Assembly (NCBI GenBank): GCA_946886375.1
Contig: CAMPIL010000069.1
Span: 1-12,382, forward strand
Source: an uncultured Phycisphaerales bacterium
GTDB lineage: Bacteria; Planctomycetota; Phycisphaerae; Phycisphaerales; SM1A02
Length of the DNA: 12,382 bases
Direction: 5' to 3'
The notes under the pieces were generated by a model, which saw only the letters and a list, made by a program, of their open reading frames with translations, ran no database searches and was not told the origin of the DNA. Shown here piece by piece: positions 1-7,099 of the stretch. The first letter of the stretch is position 1. Every line of letters begins with the position of its first letter. The translations under genes were made by a program, and so were the position numbers.

Positions 1-2
1 GT

Positions 3-665
3 ATTGCGTTCGCTTACGGCGATACTGTGTATTTCAGCCCTCTTGTCGTTTCTGACAAGGAAAAATATCTGCGCATTCGCGTGGGCGAAGAAAAATCAGG
101 CGTGCGCGTGATTTCCACTTCCCTGCCATACTCCGTCAAGTTGGGTCACAAGGGTGGCACGTACGATGTGCCGATCTTCGCGAAGAACGATGAAGATGCG
201 TTCATGAGCGCCGCGCCCAAACCGGTGATCCTGACCAGTTTTCTGATTCCGGTGACGCCGCCTGAAAGCGCCAGCGCGCCGGTCGCGCCAGCGCCCACGC
301 CGCCAGCCGATCTCGCCGGCACAACTGCTGCGCCCACGCGCTCGGAACGGCGCGGACGAACGCCAGCTGCTCCGAATCCGCAGCCCGAACCGGCCGAGCA
401 ACCGGTGCAGGCGAACCAGGAAGAAACCGGCGACGATGATCCTTCAATTGAAGAGGATGAATCGGGCAACCCCGTCGTCGAGGACGAGCGCCCGCCTGAT
501 GAAGAAGTTGACCCCGAGCAGGAAGAACCTGCGCCGGCTCCGCCGCAGCCATCCGGTGAAGTTGAGGAAGTGGCGAATATCGGTACAGTTGGAAGCGCCG
601 ATGCCGCCGCAGATCAACATGCTCCAGGTGAATCCGCCGCGCCTTCAACGGCTGCGCAGAAATAA
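3..665 (+). CDS. Unrecognised protein with proline/acid-rich C-terminal tail (5' end outside window)
   Basis: The frame is open from the first full codon at position 3, so the true start lies upstream; the GTG at 27 is probably internal. The visible part has two sections. About 75 residues look folded, with alternating beta-type sequence (for example YLRIRVGEE and GTYDVPIFAKND). About 140 residues of low-complexity tail follow, first Pro/Ala/Thr-rich, then strongly acidic (Glu/Asp with Pro), then Ala/Pro/Ser to the TAA at 663. I do not recognise a family. The gene lies 78 bp upstream of a secretin. In type II secretion and type IV pilus operons that slot often holds an inner-membrane or periplasmic partner (GspC or PilP type), and a flexible Pro-rich periplasmic linker would suit such a role. 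No PDZ, HR or PilP motif is visible, so this is context only. Confidence 0.75.
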   Translation: MAFAYGDTVYFSPLVVSDKEKYLRIRVGEEKSGVRVISTSLPYSVKLGHKGGTYDVPIFAKNDEDAFMSAAPKPVILTSFLIPVTPPESASAPVAPAPTPPADLAGTTAAPTRSERRGRTPAAPNPQPEPAEQPVQANQEETGDDDPSIEEDESGNPVVEDERPPDEEVDPEQEEPAPAPPQPSGEVEEVANIGTVGSADAAADQHAPGESAAPSTAAQK

Positions 666-731
666 TGGCGCCCGTGCGTCGTTGAACTCGCTGGCAACGA
701 TTGAGTTGCTCGCCAGCAAATCTCAAGGTCC

Positions 732-737
732 AAGGGA
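732..737 (+). promoter_or_regulatory. Ribosome binding site for the secretin gene
   Basis: AAGGGA lies 6 nt before the GTG at 744. This supports GTG as the start codon, as does the signal peptide that follows directly. No other in-frame start lies upstream within this open frame. Confidence 0.6.
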
Positions 738-743
738 AACGAC

Positions 744-3590
744 GTGAGTCTGACAATACAACAACATCCGGCCCGAGTGACGCTGATCGCAGCCACCGCC
801 TTGAGTGTTCTGCTGGCATGCACGACATTGGCCCAGAACGGGCGGCCGGACCCGCAAAAGCCCCAACGCCAGACCGCCCCGCCCGCTGATGCTGTCGCAG
901 CTGCGCAGGATGATGCGCCGCCCGTGGTTGAGAATCCGCAGCCGGTCCAGGAGCAGCCTGCGACAGTTCCGAATGGGAATGGGACCGGCAATCAGATCAT
1001 CGGTCCGGTGCGGCTGCGCCAGTCCTTGCCCGGAAAGGTCACGCTCGCATTCAACGATGCGCCAGTAGACGAAAAGATTGTCGGCTTCATCGCTGACAGC
1101 ACTGGCAAGGTGGTCATTCCGATCAACTTGCCCACGCTGAAAACCAAGAAGATCACGCTCATCAACGAAGAGCCCATCGAGCGGTCCGCCGCCCTTGACC
1201 TGGTGCTGACGGCACTGCGGCTCAACGGCGTTGGCATCAGCGAAACCGATGAAGTCATCGTCATGGATGACATTCAGAATCTGCGTCAGAAGCCGGTGCC
1301 TGTCGTTACCGCCGACATGGACATCATGAACCGTACGGACCGCGGCAACTTCATCGTAAAGATCTACCGCTTGCGCCAAGCCAGCGCCGAAGGCGTGCAC
1401 GAGCGTTTGACGGAGGTCGTGCCCGATTATGCCACGCTCTCGGTCGATCCGAATTCCAATCAGTTGATTCTCTACGGCGACGTCGGGCTGGCGCAGCACT
1501 TTCAGAAGATCATCGATGAACTCGACCACGTTCACGTGACGGTGAAGTGGCAGACGTTCCGGCTCGCGTATGCCGACGCCACGGCGGTGTCGCAGCAGAT
1601 TTACGATCTGTTTGAGCCCAGCGCGACGGCAGGTCAAACGCAGCCGGGTGCGCCCCGGACGCAGCGCCAGCCCCGCCCGACGAACCGCGGCGCGCCCGGC
1701 GCGGTGCAGGCCAGTCCCTCGGGCATTTCCACGCCCGGCCCGGTCGTCGAACTTCGCGTCTCGGTGAATGTGCAGCAGAACTCCGTCACCGTTGGCGCGG
1801 AGCCCGAGAAGGTCGACGCTATCGCCAAATTGATTCACGAAGAATGGGACGTTCCTCGGCCGAAGGAAACATTCCGAGTCTATGTGCTGGAGCACACTGA
1901 CCCGATCAAGATGCGCGATCTGATCTTGAACCTGATGGGTCAGGGCGGCGGCGGCTCTCGTTCCACCACCGCAGGCCGCACGCAGACGGCACGCGCGGGC
2001 CAGCCTGCAGGCGGCGCGGGAGGACAATCCGCGATTTCCGACGTCATCGGCGACATTTATCGCGTCGAAGCCTTTTCAGACCGCAACAGCATCGTGGTGC
2101 TGAGCAAGACGAAAGAGGCGCTGGATTACCTCAATGAGTTCATCCTCGCCAACGATCAGCCCTCGTACATTGGGCTGCCTCACGTTGTGGAACTCAAGCA
2201 CGCCAACGCCGTCAGCCTGGCTGATGAGTTGAATGTACTGCTTGCGGAATCGGGCACAGGCGGAAGCCTGGTGCGCCCTGGATCGGGACTTAGCGCGGAA
2301 GGCCCCGGCGGATTCTCCGACAGCGGAACCAACGGCGGAACAACCGGGGGCTCCACCACGCGCGGCGGAACCGGCGCGAACGGCACCGGTGGAGCGCAGG
2401 GCGGAAACATGGAATTCCCCTGGCAGCGCAGCCGCCCCCGCGATGATCAGAGCGAACCGTCACCGCTCATCGGCAAGGTCCGCATCGTGCCCATCGTTCG
2501 CCAGAACGCCCTGGCGGTGCTCGCGCCTATCTCGCAGCGGGCTGCCGTGGTTGAACTCATCAGGCAATTCGATCGGCCCGGCCGGCAGGTCATGATCTCC
2601 GCGATCATCGCCGAAGTTCAATTGGGCAACGACCTTGCCTTGGGCCTGCGCCTGAGCAGCAGCGCGATCAGTCCCACACAAGCCGACAACGCCATTACAG
2701 GCACCATCGGCTTTGAAGGCACGACCAACAACCTGCTGACAAACTTGTTTGACACGTCCGTGCTGGATGTGGGCGCCGACGTCAACCTGCTGATCCAGGC
2801 ACTGCGTCAGAAGACCAACGTCCGCATCATCCAGGAGCCGCGCGTCTTCACCGCCGACAACGAAGAAGCCGCATTCTTCGACGGACAGCAGATTCCGTTC
2901 ATCACCAACAGCGTGGTGAACTCGCAGGTTAACGGGGGCGTGACGCAGTCGTTTGACTACAAGAAAGTCGGCGTGCTGCTGAACGTTCGGCCCCGCATCA
3001 CGGTGCAGCGCGATGTGGACATGGAAATCCGCCTCGCCTTGTCCGCGGTCGTTCCGGGTCAGACGCTGTTCGGCGGGGCGATTCTCGACCTGCGCGAAAC
3101 CACGACCAAGGTCATCGTGAAGAACGCGCAGACCATCGTGCTTTCAGGATTGCTCAAGGACCTTGATTCCAAGACGACGCGCGGCCTTCCCCTGCTGAGC
3201 GAACTGCCGCTGATCGGTGACCTGTTCAAGTCGCATGAAACCACCAAGACCACCAGCGAGTTGATCGCGTTCATCACGCCGATTGTCGTGGACAATCCCA
3301 GCGAGAACGACGAGAACTTCAATCGGCTGGAGCGCGAGAATCTGCGTGACCTGTCGCTGCCGCTGAAAGACCAGTCCAAGGATCAGAAGCACCAGCGCGA
3401 TCGCATCCGCGACAAGATTCTGGCGCCCAAGACACCGGCTGGCGAACCGATTCCCGAGGCGTTGCCCAGCGAGGAAGCTCATAGCACGTCGAACCAGCCG
3501 GCTCCGCCGCCGGTTCCCGCGCGTCCGGAGCCGCAGCCGGCCCCACCTCCAGTTGACGTGGACGAACTTGAGGTCGAGCCTTCATCGTAG
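744..3590 (+). CDS. Secretin (GspD/PilQ-type outer-membrane channel)
   Basis: Outer-membrane secretin, forming the multimeric channel of a type II secretion or type IV pilus system; 948 residues from a GTG start. A hydrophobic signal segment covers about residues 12-29, with a likely signal peptidase I site after Ala30; the LLAC at 23-26 is a weaker lipobox alternative. An N0-like domain lies at about 97-190. Four N1-like (secretin_N/NolW) modules follow at about 200-256, 264-371, 373-476 and 478-616. Low-complexity insertions sit at about 293-333 (Pro/Thr/Gln), 400-436 (Gly/Thr/Ala) and 503-572 (Gly/Thr/Ser). The conserved secretin core covers about 617-852 and includes RIIQEPRVFTADNEEA and, at 815-828, LPLLSELPLIGDLF, the family's [VL]P-L--[IL]P-[IL]G-LF signature. 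The last 90 residues are charged, then Pro-rich. GspD usually has about 650-750 residues; the inserts and tail account for most of the excess. GspD-like is favoured over PilQ because no AMIN domain is visible. Confidence 0.95.
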   Translation: MSLTIQQHPARVTLIAATALSVLLACTTLAQNGRPDPQKPQRQTAPPADAVAAAQDDAPPVVENPQPVQEQPATVPNGNGTGNQIIGPVRLRQSLPGKVTLAFNDAPVDEKIVGFIADSTGKVVIPINLPTLKTKKITLINEEPIERSAALDLVLTALRLNGVGISETDEVIVMDDIQNLRQKPVPVVTADMDIMNRTDRGNFIVKIYRLRQASAEGVHERLTEVVPDYATLSVDPNSNQLILYGDVGLAQHFQKIIDELDHVHVTVKWQTFRLAYADATAVSQQIYDLFEPSATAGQTQPGAPRTQRQPRPTNRGAPGAVQASPSGISTPGPVVELRVSVNVQQNSVTVGAEPEKVDAIAKLIHEEWDVPRPKETFRVYVLEHTDPIKMRDLILNLMGQGGGGSRSTTAGRTQTARAGQPAGGAGGQSAISDVIGDIYRVEAFSDRNSIVVLSKTKEALDYLNEFILANDQPSYIGLPHVVELKHANAVSLADELNVLLAESGTGGSLVRPGSGLSAEGPGGFSDSGTNGGTTGGSTTRGGTGANGTGGAQGGNMEFPWQRSRPRDDQSEPSPLIGKVRIVPIVRQNALAVLAPISQRAAVVELIRQFDRPGRQVMISAIIAEVQLGNDLALGLRLSSSAISPTQADNAITGTIGFEGTTNNLLTNLFDTSVLDVGADVNLLIQALRQKTNVRIIQEPRVFTADNEEAAFFDGQQIPFITNSVVNSQVNGGVTQSFDYKKVGVLLNVRPRITVQRDVDMEIRLALSAVVPGQTLFGGAILDLRETTTKVIVKNAQTIVLSGLLKDLDSKTTRGLPLLSELPLIGDLFKSHETTKTTSELIAFITPIVVDNPSENDENFNRLERENLRDLSLPLKDQSKDQKHQRDRIRDKILAPKTPAGEPIPEALPSEEAHSTSNQPAPPPVPARPEPQPAPPPVDVDELEVEPSS

Positions 3591-3597
3591 TGTTGCC

Positions 3598-4911
3598 ATG
3601 CAGGCAGCCGCCCAACGCTCAATGAACAGATACGGCACGGCGACGCGGCTTCGCGCCGCTTCGCCGCTGCGACGCCTTCCAAGCCTCCTGCTGGCGGTCG
3701 CGGCGATTGCGACGGCCGCGCTGCATGGCTGCGCTTCAAGCAACCCTGCGGGCAACGGCATGTCCAACGCGCCCGGGCCCGCAGCGGCGGCGCAGACATT
3801 GAACCGTGCCGCAGGCGCGAGCCAGACCGTTCAGGTTGTTGCAGGCGTTCTGCCCCTGGGCGCGGTGCCGTACGACAACCAGATGCTGCCGCTGGTGAGC
3901 CCGGATGGACGATACATCGCTACGCAAACCGGCGCCCCGCCGACCTGGCCCACCATGCTGGCCGAGGCCGGCGCGGAGATTCCATCTGCGACGCGCATCG
4001 AGGTCTATGAACTTGATTTGCGCGAAGGCATCAAGCCCGAGGATCGAAAGCCGCCGGCGCTCATTGCCTCTGTCGCCGAACCGATGCTGCTGGGCCGAAC
4101 CTGCGATGCGGAAGGATTTCTCGTTGAGTCGCCACGCGAGGATGGTGCGCGATGGATCGGCAAGGCGTCGTGGCGCAGCGGCGAGGTGAAGTGGCTGGTG
4201 AGCGGCGGTGACGTCAACGCTTTTGCATGCCTTGGGTCCGACGGTCGCCTCGCATGGTCTCGGCGCGCCGTTGACGGCCAGCACTTTGACCTTGTCGTTC
4301 GCAGCGCTGATGGCGAATGGGCCGTCGCCGGCGATGCGTCGCAGGATTGGCTTATGCCCACGTGGTCTGGACGCAGCGACAGTTTGTTTTTCCTGACGCT
4401 GCGCGATGGAAACCTCGTGCTGCGGCACGCGCTGGCGGCCAATCAGGCCGCGATGCAGCAATCGCTCCAGAGCCTGACGCTCGCAAGCGAATCCGGCGTA
4501 TTCACAGCATACCAGACCGTCATCGGCCAAGCCGGCGCGGTGGATGCCTCGATCCTCGCGCGCGATCAACTTGTCTTTTTCCATCCCGGCCTTCGGCGCA
4601 CTGCGCTGTGGCGTCCACTGGCTGCGTCTGATCGTCAGCGCACACAGTTGAACTCCCAGTCCATCACGGCCGTGGTGGATGAAGAAGACTTCGCGCTGGT
4701 GACGCTGCCCGAGCGCCTGATTCGCCAGAACCTGCGCAATCCCGCGGAGCGCATCACCCTTGTCGCGGGCACGCAGGTGGCGCGGCAGACCAACGCGACG
4801 GCTTGGCCTTACATTCTGCTCAGCCCCGGCGAAGGCGCGGTGGGCGTCATGGCGATGCGCCTGCTCCCGCGCGAGGAATCCATCTTTTCAGCCAGCCGCG
4901 ACAGCCGGTGA
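3598..4911 (+). CDS. Probable lipoprotein with beta-propeller-like sequence
   Basis: Predicted 437 residues from the ATG at 3598. Other in-frame ATGs at 3553 (inside the secretin gene) and 3622 are possible; none has a clear ribosome binding site, and 3598 is chosen because it begins 7 bp after the secretin stop. The N-terminus is basic (RLRAASPLRRL), followed by a hydrophobic stretch and the lipobox-like LHGC with Cys45, suggesting export and lipid anchoring; His at -2 is atypical. The mature part contains SPDGRYIA near residue 101 and repeated strand-type segments (GRLAWSRR, DSLFFLTLRDGNLVL), resembling the SPDG blades of TolB/WD40-like propellers. No catalytic motif is seen. The tight spacing suggests cotranscription with the secretin, so a role in assembling or anchoring the secretion apparatus is possible but unproven. 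Family-level function is unknown. Confidence 0.85.
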   Translation: MQAAAQRSMNRYGTATRLRAASPLRRLPSLLLAVAAIATAALHGCASSNPAGNGMSNAPGPAAAAQTLNRAAGASQTVQVVAGVLPLGAVPYDNQMLPLVSPDGRYIATQTGAPPTWPTMLAEAGAEIPSATRIEVYELDLREGIKPEDRKPPALIASVAEPMLLGRTCDAEGFLVESPREDGARWIGKASWRSGEVKWLVSGGDVNAFACLGSDGRLAWSRRAVDGQHFDLVVRSADGEWAVAGDASQDWLMPTWSGRSDSLFFLTLRDGNLVLRHALAANQAAMQQSLQSLTLASESGVFTAYQTVIGQAGAVDASILARDQLVFFHPGLRRTALWRPLAASDRQRTQLNSQSITAVVDEEDFALVTLPERLIRQNLRNPAERITLVAGTQVARQTNATAWPYILLSPGEGAVGVMAMRLLPREESIFSASRDSR

Positions 4912-4969
4912 TCGACCGCTGCTTTTCCGAATCTGCCGTTGGACGCTATGCTTTCGGCATCTTGATTGC

Positions 4970-4976
4970 GGAAGGA
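4970..4976 (+). promoter_or_regulatory. Ribosome binding site for the S46 peptidase gene
   Basis: GGAAGGA lies 5 nt before the ATG at 4982. It decides the start: the same frame stays open back to 4760, but that extension overlaps the end of the preceding lipoprotein gene in another frame and would bury the signal peptide. Confidence 0.75.
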
Positions 4977-4981
4977 TCATC

Positions 4982-7072
4982 ATGCGTCCACACCATCACT
5001 GTGCCCGAACACTGCATGCGTTCTTCATTCTGCTGATCTGCGCCGTTGCTGGCCCTTCTCGTGCCGACGAAGCCATGTGGCTGATGAATCAGCCGCCGCT
5101 GGAGTTGTTGAAGCAGCGATATGGATTCCAGCCGACGCCACAATGGCTGGAGCACGTGCAGAAATCGTGCGTGCGGTTCAGCAGCGGCGGCTCGGGTTCG
5201 ATCGTGTCCGCGGATGGGCTGGTGATGACCAATCACCACGTCGCCTCGGACACGCTGCACAAGTTCAGCACCGCCGACCGCGATTTGCTGGAGACCGGGT
5301 TCTATGCCCGCACGCGGGAAGAGGAACTCAAGGCTCCAGACCTGGAATTGCTGGCGTTGTGGAGCATCGAGGACGTGACCGATCGCGTTCGCGCGGCCGC
5401 GCCGGAGGGCATGCCCGCAGCCGAAGCCTTCGCCGCACGCCGCGCCATGATGACCACGATCGAGGACGAGGCGGAGAAGCGCACCGGCTTGGACTGCGAG
5501 GTCATCACGCTCTACCAGGGCGGGTTGTACCACCTGTATTGCTACAAGCGCTTCACCGATGTGCGGCTGGTGATGGCGCCGGAAATGGCCATCGCGTTCT
5601 TCGGCGGCGACAACGACAACTTTGAATACCCACGCTATGACCTCGACATGGCGTTCTTCCGAATCTACGAAAACGGCCGGCCGCTCAAGGCCGAGCACTA
5701 TCTCAAATGGAGCAAGAACGGCGGCGCAGAAAATGAATTGGCGCTGGTGTTCGGCCACCCGGCCCGCACGCAGCGGCAGTTCACCGTTGAACACGTCAAG
5801 TTCCTGCGCGATGTGGACATTCCGAGCACCCTGCGATGGCTGTGGCGGCGTGAAGTGCAGTTGCAGACTTTTTCCGCGCGCAGCGATGAACACGCGCGCA
5901 TTGCGCTGGATGACCTGTTCGGCGTGCAGAATTCGCGCAAGGCGTACACGGGCATCATCGAAGGCCTACTCGAACCGTCCGTGATCGCGCGCAAGCACCG
6001 TGAACAGGCCGTACTCCAGACCAAGGTGAAACTGAACTCCGATTACGAGACCAAGTGGGGCGACGCATGGGAGCAGATCGCCGCGGCCGAGGAGAACTTC
6101 ACGACGTTCCACGCCCGCTACAGCCTGCTCGAAGGCCGCCGCGGACTGCGATCCAATCTGTTTGTCATTGCTCGGCGTCTGGTGCGATTGGCTGAGGAGA
6201 AATCAAAGCCCAACACCGAACGTCTGCGCGAATACCGCGATTCGGAACTCGATTCTCTCTATCTTGAATTGTTTTCGCCGGCTCCTCTTTACGATGCGCT
6301 GGAAGTGAACAGTCTCGCCAGCGGGTTCTCGCTGATAGCCGAGCAATTGGGCGCCAGCGATCCGACGGTCTTGCAGGCGCTGGCCGGCCTGTCGCCGGCG
6401 GAGCGGGCCGTCACGCTGGTGCAGCGCACGAAGCTGAAGGATGTCGCGTTCCGCAAGCAACTGGCTAAAGGCGGTGCGGAGGCCTTGGCGCAGACTGATG
6501 ATCCGCTGATTCAACTGGCGATCGAACTGGATCCGGAATCGCGTCAACTTCGCAAGCGGTACGAGGATGAGGTCGAGAGCGTGGAGCGTGAGAACTACGC
6601 CAAGATCGCCGCCGCCCGATTTGCGATCTATGGCACAAACATTTATCCAGATGCGACATTCACGCTGCGCATGTCGTACGGTCCGATCATGGGAACGATG
6701 CACGAAGGCAAGCCCGTGCCGCCGTTCACAACCCTGGCGGGCGCGTATGAACGCATGCAGGAGCGGCACGGCCGGCCGCCGTTCCAACTGCCGGAAAGTT
6801 GGCTCAAGCGAAAGGACCAACTTGACCTTTCCACGCCTTTCAACTTCATCTGCACCGCGGACATCATCGGCGGCAATTCCGGAAGCCCGGTGGTGAACAC
6901 GAACGGCGAAGTCATAGGGCTGATTTTCGACGGCAACCTGGACAGCCTGATCTGGGACATCCTGTACACGCCGCAGGGCCGCGCAGTGTCCGTCGATTCG
7001 CGAGCGATCATCGAATCGTTGCGGAAGATCTACGATGCCGCGCCGCTGGCGGATGAATTGACAAGGGAATAA
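4982..7072 (+). CDS. S46-family dipeptidyl peptidase (DPP7/DPP11-like), secreted
   Basis: Serine peptidase of MEROPS family S46, which removes dipeptides from the free N-terminus of peptides in the periplasm or outside the cell. 696 residues, close to the family's usual 700-720. A signal peptide (hydrophobic core about 13-24) has a probable cleavage after Ala28. The chymotrypsin-like motifs are complete: VMTNHH with catalytic His86 (possibly His85), Asp222 in YDLDMAFFRIY, and Ser633 in GGNSGSPVV. The spacing matches structurally studied S46 enzymes. Residues expected to hold the substrate amino group are also present: Asn213 in GGDNDNFEYP, probably Asn317 in QNSRKAY, and Asp650 in IFDGN. Gly651, 18 residues after the catalytic Ser, is at the position where acid-specific DPP11 carries Arg, so a DPP7-like preference for non-acidic P1 residues is inferred. 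A POT transporter gene follows after 27 bp, likely in one operon. Confidence 0.95.
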   Translation: MRPHHHCARTLHAFFILLICAVAGPSRADEAMWLMNQPPLELLKQRYGFQPTPQWLEHVQKSCVRFSSGGSGSIVSADGLVMTNHHVASDTLHKFSTADRDLLETGFYARTREEELKAPDLELLALWSIEDVTDRVRAAAPEGMPAAEAFAARRAMMTTIEDEAEKRTGLDCEVITLYQGGLYHLYCYKRFTDVRLVMAPEMAIAFFGGDNDNFEYPRYDLDMAFFRIYENGRPLKAEHYLKWSKNGGAENELALVFGHPARTQRQFTVEHVKFLRDVDIPSTLRWLWRREVQLQTFSARSDEHARIALDDLFGVQNSRKAYTGIIEGLLEPSVIARKHREQAVLQTKVKLNSDYETKWGDAWEQIAAAEENFTTFHARYSLLEGRRGLRSNLFVIARRLVRLAEEKSKPNTERLREYRDSELDSLYLELFSPAPLYDALEVNSLASGFSLIAEQLGASDPTVLQALAGLSPAERAVTLVQRTKLKDVAFRKQLAKGGAEALAQTDDPLIQLAIELDPESRQLRKRYEDEVESVERENYAKIAAARFAIYGTNIYPDATFTLRMSYGPIMGTMHEGKPVPPFTTLAGAYERMQERHGRPPFQLPESWLKRKDQLDLSTPFNFICTADIIGGNSGSPVVNTNGEVIGLIFDGNLDSLIWDILYTPQGRAVSVDSRAIIESLRKIYDAAPLADELTRE

Positions 7073-7088
7073 GGAACATCGCACTCGC

Positions 7089-7094
7089 GAGGGA
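7089..7094 (+). promoter_or_regulatory. Ribosome binding site for the POT transporter gene
   Basis: GAGGGA lies 5 nt before the ATG at 7100, within the 27 bp gap after the peptidase stop. The short gap with its own strong site is typical of the second gene of an operon. Confidence 0.75.
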
Positions 7095-7099
7095 ATCCG

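Noticed and set aside
723..2027. A 434-codon open frame on the minus strand
   Set aside because: It is antisense to the secretin N-domains, compositionally biased, without motifs, and is explained by codon bias of the + strand gene.
3736..4584. A 282-codon open frame on the minus strand
   Set aside because: It lies opposite the lipoprotein gene, which has a signal peptide and sensible operon spacing. The antisense product has no recognisable feature.
4760..4981. A 74-codon upstream extension of the S46 peptidase
   Set aside because: It overlaps the end of the lipoprotein gene in another frame, is Arg-rich shadow sequence, and the ATG at 4982 has a strong ribosome binding site and an immediate signal peptide.
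4946..5893. A 315-codon open frame on the minus strand
   Set aside because: It is antisense to the start of the S46 peptidase, including its signal peptide and catalytic His region, and has no motif of its own.
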